DNA of 64,000 nt. It comes from Lichenicola sp964248625 (lineage in GTDB: Bacteria > Pseudomonadota > Alphaproteobacteria > Acetobacterales > Acetobacteraceae). Each line of letters opens with the position of its first letter. The first letter of the stretch is position 1. The notes beneath the pieces are model-generated. The model had not been told where the DNA came from, made no database searches, and saw only the letters and a list, made by a program, of their open reading frames with translations. The position numbers were made by a program, and so were the translations under genes. The stretch is from assembly GCA_964248625.1 (NCBI GenBank), contig CAXTZG010000002.1, forward strand, positions 1 to 64,000, read 5' to 3'. Shown here piece by piece: positions 25,838-34,467 of this stretch.

Positions 25838-27118
25838 GTGGCACCATCCGGCGGGCAGGGCACCCGGCGCCTGCAGGCGCTCATGCCGCTCGGCCTGGCG
25901 CTGCTGTTCGCGGTCCTCATCATCTCCCGCAAGCCGGCGGCGCTGCTGCACGCCGAGCTGTGGGGCGACGAGGGCTGGTCGTTCTACCCCGATGCCTACC
26001 GGGTCGGCTGGCGCTGCCTGCTGATCCCCGCCGGCGGCTATCTCGACACGCTGCAGCGGCTGGTGGGCCTGGCTGTGCAGCCGCTGCCGCTCACTGCGGT
26101 GCCGACGGCGTTCGCCGCCGTCGCCCTGTGCGTGCAGCTGCTGCCGGCGCTGTTCCTCGTGTCGCGCCGCATGGCGGCAGCCCTGCCCTCGGCGCCGGTC
26201 CGGCTGCTGCTCGCCTTGCTGTATGCGGTGCTGCCCAACGAGCTGGAGTTCTACGTCAACCTGACCAACGCCCAGTGGAACCTGGCGCTGCTCGCCTTCC
26301 TGATCCTGGTCGCCGCCCCGCCGCGCAGCCGGACCGGCCGCCTTCTCGACAGCCTCGTGCTCGTGCTGTCCGGCCTGAGCGGCCCGTTCATGCTGCTGCT
26401 GCTGCCGGTCTCGGTCTGGCAGCTCGCCGCACGCCGGCATCCGGGCGACCGCCGGCACCTGCTGATCGTGGCCGCGACCGCGCTGGTGCAGCTCGGCGTG
26501 CTGGTGCTGGTGTCGCATGGCGGCGGCCGCTCGACCGCTCCGCTCGGCGCCGGGCCGCGCATGTTCGCGCGCGTCGTCTCGCTGCAGGTCATCCTGGGCG
26601 CCGAGCTCGGCCTGCGCACGCTCGGCCGCATCACCGTGCTGCGCGTCTGGCAGGACAACCTGCTGCCGGTGCTGCTGACGGTGTCCGGAACCGTGCTGGC
26701 CGTCCTGGCGCTGTGGCGGGGCTCGCCGCTGCTGCGCCGGTTCGTGCTGTTCTGCGCCCTGCTGCTCGCGGCAGCCCTCGTCAGCCCGCAGGTGTCGCTG
26801 ACCGAGCCGCAATGGCTCATGATGACCATCCCGCCGCTGGGCAACCGCTACTTCAGCTTCCCGGTGATGGCCTGGATCGCGATCGTGACGACGCTTGCCG
26901 CCGACCGCGCCCGCCCGGTGCGCCTGGTCGGGCGCGCGCTGCTGGGCGTGATCGTGCTGTGGGCGGTGCCGCACGACTGGGCGGTGCTGCGCATGCAGCC
27001 GACCGACTTCCCCGCCCGCGCCCGGGCGTTCGAGGCAGCACCGCCGGGGACAAGGATGAGCTTTCCCATCGTGCCGAACGGGCTGTCGCCGATGATCCTG
27101 GTCAAGAAGCCGGACTGA
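25838..27118 (+). CDS. Polytopic membrane protein, GT-C glycosyltransferase-like
   Basis: 426 residues from a GTG with GAGGA five bases upstream (an ATG at 25883 would give 411). About ten hydrophobic helices are visible. The first extracytoplasmic loop holds HAELWGDEGWSFYPD; an acidic DE pair in this position is typical of GT-C enzymes such as the PMT/ArnT group, which use lipid-linked sugars. The C-terminal ~60 residues are soluble. No specific donor or acceptor can be named, and the similarity is architectural rather than clear sequence identity. Confidence 0.65.
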   Translation: MAPSGGQGTRRLQALMPLGLALLFAVLIISRKPAALLHAELWGDEGWSFYPDAYRVGWRCLLIPAGGYLDTLQRLVGLAVQPLPLTAVPTAFAAVALCVQLLPALFLVSRRMAAALPSAPVRLLLALLYAVLPNELEFYVNLTNAQWNLALLAFLILVAAPPRSRTGRLLDSLVLVLSGLSGPFMLLLLPVSVWQLAARRHPGDRRHLLIVAATALVQLGVLVLVSHGGGRSTAPLGAGPRMFARVVSLQVILGAELGLRTLGRITVLRVWQDNLLPVLLTVSGTVLAVLALWRGSPLLRRFVLFCALLLAAALVSPQVSLTEPQWLMMTIPPLGNRYFSFPVMAWIAIVTTLAADRARPVRLVGRALLGVIVLWAVPHDWAVLRMQPTDFPARARAFEAAPPGTRMSFPIVPNGLSPMILVKKPD

Positions 27119-27189
27119 CGCGGGGCGACTTGTTGCCTTTGCCCTCGCACGGGTCTTTGCTGATCCATGGCTCGGGCGGAGGCACGACG

Positions 27190-28143
27190 ATGCGCAAGGT
27201 GATCTTCGACACCGACCCTGGCGTGGACGACGCCATGGCGCTGCGCTTCCTGACCAGGCGGCCCGAGCTCGAGCTGATCGGCGTCACCACGGTGCACGGC
27301 AACGGCGACATCGACACCGTCACCCGCAACGCGCTCTACCTGAAGGACCGGTTCGGCTTCGCCGCCCCCGTGGCCAAGGGTTCCGGCGTCACCGTGCTGA
27401 ACCGGCAGGGCAGCCCGGCCTGGCATGTGCACGGCCAGAACGCGCTCGGCGACATCGACATTCCCGATGCCGGCCGCGCCACCCTCGACGGCCGGCGCGG
27501 CCACCGCATGATGATCGACCTGATCCGCGCCAACCCGCACGAGGTGACGATCATCGCCGTGGGCCCGCTGACCAACCTGGCCCGCCTGATCGACAAGGAC
27601 CCCGAGATCGTCCGGCTGGTGCAGGGCGTGGTGGTGATGGGCGGCGCCTTTGGCAGCCACGGCCACACCGGCAACGTTTCGCCGGTCGCCGAGGCCAACA
27701 TCGCCAACGATCCGGACGCGGCGGAGGAGGTGTTCACCGCACCCTGGCCGGTGACGATCATCGGCCTCGACGTCACGCAGCAGATGGTCATGGACGGCGC
27801 CTACCTCGATTGCCTGCGCCAGGCTGGCGGCGAGGAGGGCCGGTTCCTGTGGGACGTCTCGCGCTCCTACCGCGCCTTCCACCAGCGCAGCCGGCATCTC
27901 GACGGCATCTTCGCCCATGACAGCCTGGCGGTGATCTATGCCGTGGCGCCGCAGCTGTTCACCTTGCGGCGCGGCCCGGTGCGGGTGGTGTGCGGCGGCC
28001 TCGCTTCGGGACAGACGATCCAGAAGCCGGAGCACTCCGCGTTCCCGACCGGCGCCTGGGACGCGCATCCGGCGCAGTCGGTTGCGACCGACATCGATGC
28101 GCGCGCAGCCCTGGCGCTGTTCGCCGAAACCTTCATTCGCTGA
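27190..28143 (+). CDS. Inosine/uridine-preferring nucleoside hydrolase
   Basis: 317 residues. The N-terminal DTDPGVDDA calcium-binding motif is intact, VGPLTNLA and the histidine in FAHDSLAVIY fit the family. It hydrolyses N-glycosidic bonds of nucleosides to ribose and base. A GGAGG box lies seven bases upstream. No signal peptide, so cytoplasmic. Its stop codon overlaps by 11 bases with the converging gene on the other strand. Confidence 0.92.
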   Translation: MRKVIFDTDPGVDDAMALRFLTRRPELELIGVTTVHGNGDIDTVTRNALYLKDRFGFAAPVAKGSGVTVLNRQGSPAWHVHGQNALGDIDIPDAGRATLDGRRGHRMMIDLIRANPHEVTIIAVGPLTNLARLIDKDPEIVRLVQGVVVMGGAFGSHGHTGNVSPVAEANIANDPDAAEEVFTAPWPVTIIGLDVTQQMVMDGAYLDCLRQAGGEEGRFLWDVSRSYRAFHQRSRHLDGIFAHDSLAVIYAVAPQLFTLRRGPVRVVCGGLASGQTIQKPEHSAFPTGAWDAHPAQSVATDIDARAALALFAETFIR

Positions 28144-29146
28144 CCCCGGAGCCACCGGTGAGCAGGTAGCAGGAGCATCCGGCACTGCGCGAGGCGTCCG
28201 GATCGGGCTCCAGCAGGCTCTCGACCGCGAACCGGCGCATTCTCAGCACCACGAAATCCGCCGGCCCGTCCAGGATGACGTCGAAATCCTCGGCCAGCAC
28301 CGACAGCCAGTAGGCGACTCCCTGGCGCTCGGTCAGGATCACCGGATCATGCGCGCTCACCACCAGCCCGTTGCGGAGCGCGCTCGTCGCCTCGCCGCGG
28401 TTGGTCACATGATATAGGTAGGAATCCGATCGATCCGTGGGGCGCAGGTTGCGATGATCCACCTGCTGCAGCAGCACCGCATGCGGATCGAGATGGTAGG
28501 GAGCCTGTGCGTCCGGCTCCGGCTGGCGCACCGGCTCAGGCCTCGGCCCGGGCGGCGGTTCCGGCACGATCGCAGGTTCCGGCCTGGGCTCTGGCACGAG
28601 CTCCGGTTTGGACTCCGGCACGAGCTCCGGCGCAGGCTCCGGCACGGGCTCCGGCGCGGTCTCCGATACGGTCGTCTCGATCACCGGCTCCGGCTCGGCT
28701 GCGGCGAACAGGTCTGGAATCGCCGGCCTCGGCCGGGGCTCCCGACGCCTGGCTGCAGGAGCCGGCGGCACGGCGGCCGCCTGCGGCTCGTCCGGCTCCG
28801 GCGTCGCGTCATCCAAGTCGAGTTCCGGCAGCGGCAGCTCGTGCGTCTGCATGGCGTCGCGGTTGGCGAGGCCGCGACCGCGGGCGGATCGCGCCTGGTC
28901 GATCCGGCGACGCAAGCCTGCGTCGGAAGGCGGTTCAGGCATGGCGGGGAGCAGCTTGGCATCGCCGCCGGCGCCGCGCCAGTAGTGCGCCAGCGCCTCT
29001 CCGGCGGTGCGTGCGCTGCTGATGCGCCGCAGGATCCGGCCGCTCTCGTCCTCGATGCGGAAGATCGGCCGCCGCGTGATCGGGCTGATGAGTCCGGCCG
29101 GCCTGGCCCGGACCCGGCTTCTGTTGGTCAATTCCGACGTGCCCAT
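28133..29146 (-). CDS. Unknown protein: Pro/Glu-rich linker and small ADP-ribosyltransferase-like C-terminus
   Basis: 337 residues. Residues 1-90 are basic and may be a small folded domain (PITRRPIFRIEDESGRIL). Residues 105-220 are a low-complexity stretch of Pro-Glu repeats of the type PEPxPEP. The last ~100 residues are compact: YLYHVTNRGEATSALRNGL, then LTERQGVAYWLSVL, then FVVLRMRRF. The YHVT...A...L..GL pattern is reminiscent of DarT/KptA-type ADP-ribosyltransferase folds, but catalytic residues cannot be assigned with confidence. No transmembrane segment or signal is visible. Function unknown. Confidence 0.6.
   Translation of the reverse strand: MGTSELTNRSRVRARPAGLISPITRRPIFRIEDESGRILRRISSARTAGEALAHYWRGAGGDAKLLPAMPEPPSDAGLRRRIDQARSARGRGLANRDAMQTHELPLPELDLDDATPEPDEPQAAAVPPAPAARRREPRPRPAIPDLFAAAEPEPVIETTVSETAPEPVPEPAPELVPESKPELVPEPRPEPAIVPEPPPGPRPEPVRQPEPDAQAPYHLDPHAVLLQQVDHRNLRPTDRSDSYLYHVTNRGEATSALRNGLVVSAHDPVILTERQGVAYWLSVLAEDFDVILDGPADFVVLRMRRFAVESLLEPDPDASRSAGCSCYLLTGGSGVSE
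28555..28700. repeat. Degenerate 12-base tandem repeat coding for Pro-Glu units
   Basis: About a dozen imperfect copies of a GGCTCCGGCACG-like 12-mer lie in tandem and encode the PEPx repeats of the gene at 28133-29146. Copy number of such repeats can change by slippage, so the linker length may vary between strains. Confidence 0.6.
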
Positions 29147-29261
29147 GTCTGTCCCGCGGTCGATCGAGCGATCCCTGTCATGCCGGCGCCGGACGCCTGT
29201 TCGGCCTCGCTAGCCCGCGCCTGGACGGGTGGAGGCCCGGCGGCAGGCGCGCCCGGCACTC

Positions 29262-29525
29262 TCAGCGCCGCGGCGTGCCGGCTGTCCGGGCGGCCGGTGC
29301 GGCGGCGTCCGCGGCGGGAACCAGATCCTCTTCCAGCACCGTGATGTGGATCGAGTACGATACCTCGCCCTCATCCTCGTCGCGATGCACGGTGCCGATC
29401 ACCTCCTTGCCGATCGCCAGCTCCGTGGTGGCGCCCTTGCGCGGCGGCGCCACCACGTTGACCTGGTCCGAACCCAGCAGCTTGCGCAGATAAAGCTGAA
29501 CGCGCGCGATGTCAGAACCGTTCAT
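29262..29525 (-). CDS. DUF3126 family protein
   Basis: 87 residues. The core (LYLRKLLGSDQVNVV ... IGTVHRDEDEGEVSYSIHITVL) matches the small alphaproteobacterial DUF3126 family; the last ~18 residues, Ala/Pro-rich, extend beyond it. AAAGG lies about seven bases before the ATG. Function is not known. It lies alone between the Pro/Glu-rich gene and the large glycosyltransferase gene, both on the same strand. Confidence 0.82.
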   Translation of the reverse strand: MNGSDIARVQLYLRKLLGSDQVNVVAPPRKGATTELAIGKEVIGTVHRDEDEGEVSYSIHITVLEEDLVPAADAAAPAARTAGTPRR

Positions 29526-29626
29526 GAGACAACCTTTCAGCTAGGCCGGAACCGGTGAGCCCTGGCGGCGGTGGGATAGGGCAAATCGCCGGCGATGGAA
29601 ATCGACGATCCTGCGAGCCGACCGGA

Positions 29627-32110
29627 TCAGCCGGCTGCGGACGTGCCGTCCGATGCGATGCCGGCCTCGCCGGCCGACGGCTGCCGGGCCAGGGCATCGA
29701 ACAGGCTGTCAGCCAGTGCCGTTCGCGAGAAATGCCGCCCGGCATAGGCTGCCTGCCGCGTCGAGCGCTCGGCCCAGCCCCGGTCCTGGCACAGCAGCGC
29801 CACCAGGGCCGCCGCCAGCTCAGTCGGCGCGTCGGCCACCGTCGCCACCGCCTCCAGGCCGGGCATGCCCTCGGCGCCGATGGTGGTGGTCACCAGCGGC
29901 AGCCCCTGCTGCAGCGCCTCCACCACCTTGCCCTTCACGCCGGCACCCACCCGCAGCGGCACCACCGCCACCCGCGCGCGCGCATACTGCGCCGCCAGCT
30001 CCTCGTGGGTGAGGCTGCCGGTGACCGTCACCGCCTCGCTGGCCAGCGCCCGCACCTGGGCTGTCGGGTGCGAGCCGGCCAGCACCAGCCGCACCTGCGG
30101 CACCGACGTCTGCACCAGCGGCAGGATCTCGCGCACCAGCCAGCTCGCCGCGTCGATGTTCGGCGGATGCGCAAAGCCCGCGACGAACAGCATCACCGGC
30201 TCGGCCGGCGGTGCCGCGCGGGCGCGGAAGCTGTCGTAGCTGAAGGGCACGATGGCGCGCGCGCATGCGCCGGGCACCGTCGCCCGCACCAGCGCCGCCT
30301 CGACCTGCGAGGGGTAGAGCACGATGTCGAACAGCCCCCACAGTCGCCGCTCCAGCCGCGCCATCTCGTCCGCCTCGCGGGCGAGCGCCGCATCGCCCAG
30401 CAGCGCCGCCTGACGGCGCATCCGCAGATGGTGCACGTCATGGCCATAGAAGCTGAGGCATGCCGCGGTATGGCGCAGCAGGTCGGACACGAACTCGGTG
30501 GCGACCGTCGGCCGCATCGTCAGCACGTGGTCGAGTGCCGCGCCGTGGCGCTCGATCCAGGCGGCGAAGCCGATCGGCAGCCGCCCGTCCAGCACCTCGA
30601 CCCCCATGGTCTCCAGCAGAGGGGTATAGTCGTTGCGCGCCCGGTTCTGCGGCCAGAACTTCACCACCCAGCCGGCGGACTTCAGCGCCGCGACGATGCC
30701 CATGGTCGAGCGCGAGCCGGCATCGCGGTCCGGTTCCGGCACGTAGTGGTCGATGATCAGGATCGTCTTGCGGCCCCTGGCATGCTCGCTCGCCCGCATC
30801 GGATCGACTCCCGGCGGCATGTGCTCGGAGGCCAGCAGGCGGGGCCAGCGCGCCAGCATCCGGTGCCGGTTCACCTCCTGCTGCGCCTTGATGCCGGTGG
30901 CGATGTCGGTGCCGTGCGACACCCCCTCGTGATGGATCACCACGCTCGCCGGCTGGTAGATCACCCGCAGGCCCCGGGCGCGGATGCGGAAGGCGAGGTC
31001 GGTATCCTCGTAATAGGCGGGCGCGAACAGCGGGTCGAAGCCGCGCAGCTCCTCGAACAGCGCCCGCTCCAGCAGGATCGAGGCGCCCGAAACGTAGTCG
31101 GTCTCGCGGACGGTGTTGTATTGCGGCAGGCCCGGATCGTCGTGGCGGCCGTAGTTCCAGCCGGTGCCGTCCTGCCAGATGATGCCGCCGGCTTCCTGCA
31201 GCCGTCCGTCCGGGAACAGCAGCTTCGAGCCGATCAGCCCCGCGTCCGGCAGCGCCCCGGCCAGCCGCACCATCGCGTCGAGAAAGCCCGGCAGCGGCTC
31301 GGTGTCGTTGTTAAGGAACAAGAGATACCGGCCCCGCGCCAGCGTCGCCGCCGCGTTGCAGTTGAGCAGGAAGCCGAGATTCTGCTCCCGGCGGACCAGC
31401 CGCAGCCCGCCCACCTGTTCCAGCAGCGCCACCGCCGGATCGCCGGACGCGTCCTCGGCCACGATCACCTCGAACGGCGTTTCCGTCGCCGAGGCGGCGA
31501 TCGCGCGCAGGCAGCGCAGCGTGACCGGAACCTGGCCGAAGGTCGGTATGACGACCGACACCAGCGGCGTGCGCGAGGTCGGCAGACACAGGCCGGCTCG
31601 CTCCGGGGGCTGCGCCACCACCGGATCCTCCGCCGGCTCCGGCGGCAGCGCCTGCTGCGGCGCGGGCTCGGTCGGTTCCGGTGCCGGCACCGCCGGAAGC
31701 TGGCGCAGCGCCCGCGCCCGCAGCTGCCGCTTCCATTGCAGGGTCAGCGTCCACCAGATCGCCTTCAGGCCGCGCCGTCCGTATCGCGCCAGGCCGGGAT
31801 GGCGATCGAGCAGCCGGCGCAGCGGCCACGTTGCGCGCCAGATCGCGCTCGACTGGTAGGAGACCAGATGCAGGCGCAGCAGCGCGATCTCGGCATCCTG
31901 CTGCCGGATGCGCTCGAGGGAAGCGCGGTCGTCGACCACGACCACCGGCGGCGGCGGTTCCGGCGGCGGCCGGGCCAGCAGGGCCGCATGGGCATTTTGT
32001 TCCCGGCGCAGATCCTGGCGCAGCGCGCCCAGCCGCAGCTCGGCCTGCAGCAGCGACAGGCGCAGCGCCGCCTGCTCGGCCGCAGCCTCGTCGGGAGGTG
32101 GAAGCGTCAT
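29627..32110 (-). CDS. Two-domain glycosyltransferase (GT2 fused to GT4-like)
   Basis: 827 residues. The first ~80 are a charged coiled-coil (LQAELRLGALRQDLRREQ). A basic Trp-rich stretch and a proline linker lead to a GT2 domain from about residue 185 (VSVVIPTFGQVPVT, LFLNNDTEP as DxD region, YYEDTDLAFR). From about residue 440 a second, GT-B-type domain follows (DHYVPEPDRDAGSR, LPLRVGAGVKGKVVEA). Such fusions build surface polysaccharide or glycan on a carrier. No membrane segment is evident. A GGGGA box lies six bases before the ATG. Confidence 0.85.
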   Translation of the reverse strand: MTLPPPDEAAAEQAALRLSLLQAELRLGALRQDLRREQNAHAALLARPPPEPPPPVVVVDDRASLERIRQQDAEIALLRLHLVSYQSSAIWRATWPLRRLLDRHPGLARYGRRGLKAIWWTLTLQWKRQLRARALRQLPAVPAPEPTEPAPQQALPPEPAEDPVVAQPPERAGLCLPTSRTPLVSVVIPTFGQVPVTLRCLRAIAASATETPFEVIVAEDASGDPAVALLEQVGGLRLVRREQNLGFLLNCNAAATLARGRYLLFLNNDTEPLPGFLDAMVRLAGALPDAGLIGSKLLFPDGRLQEAGGIIWQDGTGWNYGRHDDPGLPQYNTVRETDYVSGASILLERALFEELRGFDPLFAPAYYEDTDLAFRIRARGLRVIYQPASVVIHHEGVSHGTDIATGIKAQQEVNRHRMLARWPRLLASEHMPPGVDPMRASEHARGRKTILIIDHYVPEPDRDAGSRSTMGIVAALKSAGWVVKFWPQNRARNDYTPLLETMGVEVLDGRLPIGFAAWIERHGAALDHVLTMRPTVATEFVSDLLRHTAACLSFYGHDVHHLRMRRQAALLGDAALAREADEMARLERRLWGLFDIVLYPSQVEAALVRATVPGACARAIVPFSYDSFRARAAPPAEPVMLFVAGFAHPPNIDAASWLVREILPLVQTSVPQVRLVLAGSHPTAQVRALASEAVTVTGSLTHEELAAQYARARVAVVPLRVGAGVKGKVVEALQQGLPLVTTTIGAEGMPGLEAVATVADAPTELAAALVALLCQDRGWAERSTRQAAYAGRHFSRTALADSLFDALARQPSAGEAGIASDGTSAAG

Positions 32111-32241
32111 GACGATCCCCGCGGGAAGCCGCCTGCATGGCCCCGCTCGGGGCGGCGCAGCGGCGTCAGGTCAGACCGCCTCGGCGTGCGATCCGGACGC
32201 GTGATAAGGCGGTGGCCTGCGAACGTGAAGCGGGCAGCGGG

Positions 32242-32640
32242 TCAGGCGGCCAGGTGACGTCCGCGGGCGAACAGCTCGAGCTCGATCTTGATGTCCGGCG
32301 TATCGAAACCGCTGACCAGACGCAGCGTCGCCGCCGGCCTTGCATCGCCGAACGCATTGCGCAGGAACGGGAAGCAGGCCGGGAACGCATCGGCGTCCTG
32401 CACCAGGTACACCACCCGCACCACGTCGTTCATCGACAGGCCGGCTGCTTCCAGCGACTGCGCCCCGTTCATCAGCGCCTGGCGGCACTGCTCGGACAGC
32501 CGGCGCGGGAACCCGCCCTGATGCCGATCAAAGCCGGTGACCCGACGCACATGCACTTCCTGCCGGCGGTTCAGCGGTCGACACTCGGTCCGCGACAGCG
32601 CGGCCAGGTCGGGACTCGAAAGCTGCGTTTTCGCCCTCAT
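32242..32640 (-). CDS. Rid-family (RidA/YjgF-like) protein
   Basis: 132 residues from ATG (a GTG two codons upstream is possible). The C-terminal two thirds follow the RidA fold: EQCRQALMNGAQSLEAAGLSMNDVVRVVYLV, then ARPAATLRLV and IKIELELFA. The N-terminal strands (VRRVTGFDRHQGG) differ from canonical RidA, so it belongs to a divergent subgroup, and the imine-deaminase arginine (here in DARPAAT) appears kept. Role in the cell unclear. Confidence 0.72.
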   Translation of the reverse strand: MRAKTQLSSPDLAALSRTECRPLNRRQEVHVRRVTGFDRHQGGFPRRLSEQCRQALMNGAQSLEAAGLSMNDVVRVVYLVQDADAFPACFPFLRNAFGDARPAATLRLVSGFDTPDIKIELELFARGRHLAA

Positions 32641-32776
32641 CAGCACTGGCCGGTTCCGTCTCAGATATGCATCACAAGTGCGTTATTCTGGACGATTGCG
32701 CAACCATGCAATCGTGCTGCGGTCGCATTTAACCGTGATCGTCGGATGAGCCGACGTCTCCGCCGGAGTTTCAGGA

Positions 32777-33289
32777 GTGGATGCCACGCCCGATGCCGTC
32801 GGCCCGGCCAGCCTGCACGGCAGTTGCGGCGCCCTGGCCGGGCAGGGCGTGCTGCTGCTCGGCGCGGCAGGCTCCGGCAAGTCCGATCTGCTGCTGCGCC
32901 TGATCGACCGGGGCTTTGCGCTGGTCGCCGATGATCGCGTGATCGTGGAGACTGGCTGCGCCCGGTCGCCGCCGGCCCTGGCCGGGCTGATCGAGATCCG
33001 CGGCATCGGGCTGCTGCGCCTGCCGCACGTGGGTCCGGTCCCGTTGGCGCTGGTGCTGGCGCTCGATGAGGCGGCATTCGCGCCCGCAGAGCCTCGGCCA
33101 GCCGACGGCTTCCGGCTTCCACGGCCGGCCTGCCATGTCCGCCTCGGCTTGCCGATGCTGCGGATCGCCCCGTTCCACGCCTCGGCCGCGTTCCGGATCG
33201 AGATCGCGCTCGACTGCCTCGCCGGCCGCCGCCGGCTGCTGGCAGGTGGACTGGATGCGGCGCGTCCCGCCGGCCTCGATCCTGCGTGA
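32777..33289 (+). CDS. hprK: Short HPr kinase/phosphorylase
   Basis: 170 residues, the short alphaproteobacterial form lacking the N-terminal domain of Gram-positive HprK. LHG (His14 region) precedes the P-loop GAAGSGKSD (about 29-37), followed by VADDRV and IEIRGIGLLRLP, matching the HprK signature. It would phosphorylate HPr on its regulatory serine. The only in-frame start after an upstream stop is GTG 32777, with GGAG eight bases before it. The HPr and EIIA genes follow. Confidence 0.88.
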   Translation: MDATPDAVGPASLHGSCGALAGQGVLLLGAAGSGKSDLLLRLIDRGFALVADDRVIVETGCARSPPALAGLIEIRGIGLLRLPHVGPVPLALVLALDEAAFAPAEPRPADGFRLPRPACHVRLGLPMLRIAPFHASAAFRIEIALDCLAGRRRLLAGGLDAARPAGLDPA

Positions 33290-33629
33290 GCACGGATCGA
33301 TCGGCGGGACGCGCCGGGAACAGGGCTGCCCTGTTGCGGAAACAGGAGGGAGTCGATCCCGGAACCCGCCGCAACGGGTCCCGCGCACCAGATCATGGCA
33401 GGTGGCCGACGCAGCGAGGCGTCCGCCGGCCGGGACCGCGCATCAAGCAATCCTGGACAGGACGCATGGCTTGCTGCGATGGGTGCTGCCGCAGCCCGAT
33501 ATTGCCGGCGGGACGAGATGCCGAACAACGACATGGAGCGTCGCCGCATGGCGACCGACTGATGACCCTGACCGATCCGCAACCCAGCGCCGCCGAGCCC
33601 GTGTCGATCGTCATGAGGACTCCCGCATC
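33290..33629. other. 340-base gap without a convincing gene in the PTS cluster
   Basis: Between hprK and the EIIA gene. It starts with a hairpin AACAGGG-CTG-CCCTGTT (33319-33335) just downstream of hprK. A 115-codon open frame starting in the hprK stop covers it but is Arg/Pro-rich and resembles no family. Related bacteria often have rapZ here; the space is too short for it and no RapZ motif is seen. Confidence 0.6.
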
Positions 33630-34139
33630 GTGATCGGCGTGGTTCTCATCACCCATGGCGAGATCGGCACGTCGCTGCGCGCGGCGATGGAGCATGTGGT
33701 CGGCGTGCAGCAGCAGATGGCCACGCTGTCGATCGGCGCCGAGGACGACATCCAGGCCCGCCGGCGCGACCTCGAGGCAGCGATCGCGGCGGTGGATCGC
33801 GGCGACGGCATCGTGCTGCTGACCGACATGTTCGGCAGCACGCCCTCGAACCTGGCGATCTCGATGCGCGGCCGCGCCGATCTGGAGGTCATTGCCGGCG
33901 TCAACCTGCCGATGCTGGTCAAGCTCGGGCAGATCCGGTCCAGCCGGACGCTTGCCGAATGCATCGAGATCGCTGAGACGACCGGCCGCAAATACATCGC
34001 CGCCGCGTCGCATCTGTCCGAGACCTGCCTCGGCGGCGCGGTCTGCTGCAGCGTCCTGCCCCAGGCGGTCAGGCCCGCCGCCGCCGTCGAGCCGCCCGCG
34101 GACGGCCATCTCCGCCCCCTCGCCAAGCTGGCCGGTTGA
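33630..34139 (+). CDS. PTS EIIA component, mannose family
   Basis: 169 residues from a GTG with AGGA ten bases upstream. The phosphorylatable histidine is in LITHGEIG (His9); LLTDMFGSTPSN and GVNLPML are hallmarks of EIIA-Man. The C-terminal 30 residues are an Ala/Pro-rich extension. With no EIIB or EIIC in the window it probably acts as a regulatory phosphate sink rather than in sugar transport. It sits between hprK and HPr. Confidence 0.9.
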   Translation: MIGVVLITHGEIGTSLRAAMEHVVGVQQQMATLSIGAEDDIQARRRDLEAAIAAVDRGDGIVLLTDMFGSTPSNLAISMRGRADLEVIAGVNLPMLVKLGQIRSSRTLAECIEIAETTGRKYIAAASHLSETCLGGAVCCSVLPQAVRPAAAVEPPADGHLRPLAKLAG

Positions 34140-34155
34140 GCCGGACACCGGCGTC

Positions 34156-34467
34156 ATGCCCTCCGCCGACGAGCAGCAGGCGCCGCCGGACCGCCTCAGC
34201 AGGGCCGTCACGATCGTCAACCTGCGGGGCCTGCATGCCCGCGCGGCCGCCCGCTTCGTCGTCATGGCCGAACGCTTCAGCACGCCGGTCGACGTGTCGC
34301 GCGACGGCGAGGTGGTGTCGGCCCGGTCGATCATGGGGCTGATGATGCTGGGTGCCGGTCGCGGCACCCGCATCCTGCTCCAGGCCGATGCCGACGGATG
34401 GGACGCGCAGGAGGCGCTCGATGCGCTCGCGACGCTGGTCGAGGCCGGTTTCGATGAGCAGGACTGA
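34156..34467 (+). CDS. ptsH: Phosphocarrier protein HPr
   Basis: 103 residues, with ~15 extra residues before the fold. The active-site histidine is in LRGLHARAAARF (His27) and the regulatory serine in SARSIMGLMMLGAG (Ser58, equivalent to Ser46), the target of HprK. It passes phosphate from EI to EIIA. The gene overlaps the EI start by 14 bases. Confidence 0.93.
   Translation: MPSADEQQAPPDRLSRAVTIVNLRGLHARAAARFVVMAERFSTPVDVSRDGEVVSARSIMGLMMLGAGRGTRILLQADADGWDAQEALDALATLVEAGFDEQD

Noticed and set aside
29555..32257. A 900-codon open frame antisense to the glycosyltransferase
   Set aside because: Shadow frame without recognisable domains; the opposite strand has both GT motifs.
32242..32646. 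Rid-family gene as a truncated or frameshifted pseudogene
   Set aside because: The N-terminus is unusual but the frame is open and coherent, and no RidA N-terminus was found in another frame upstream.
33286..33633. A 115-codon open frame between hprK and EIIA, starting in the hprK stop
   Set aside because: Arg/Pro-rich, no family resemblance and no RapZ motif; listed only as a gap.
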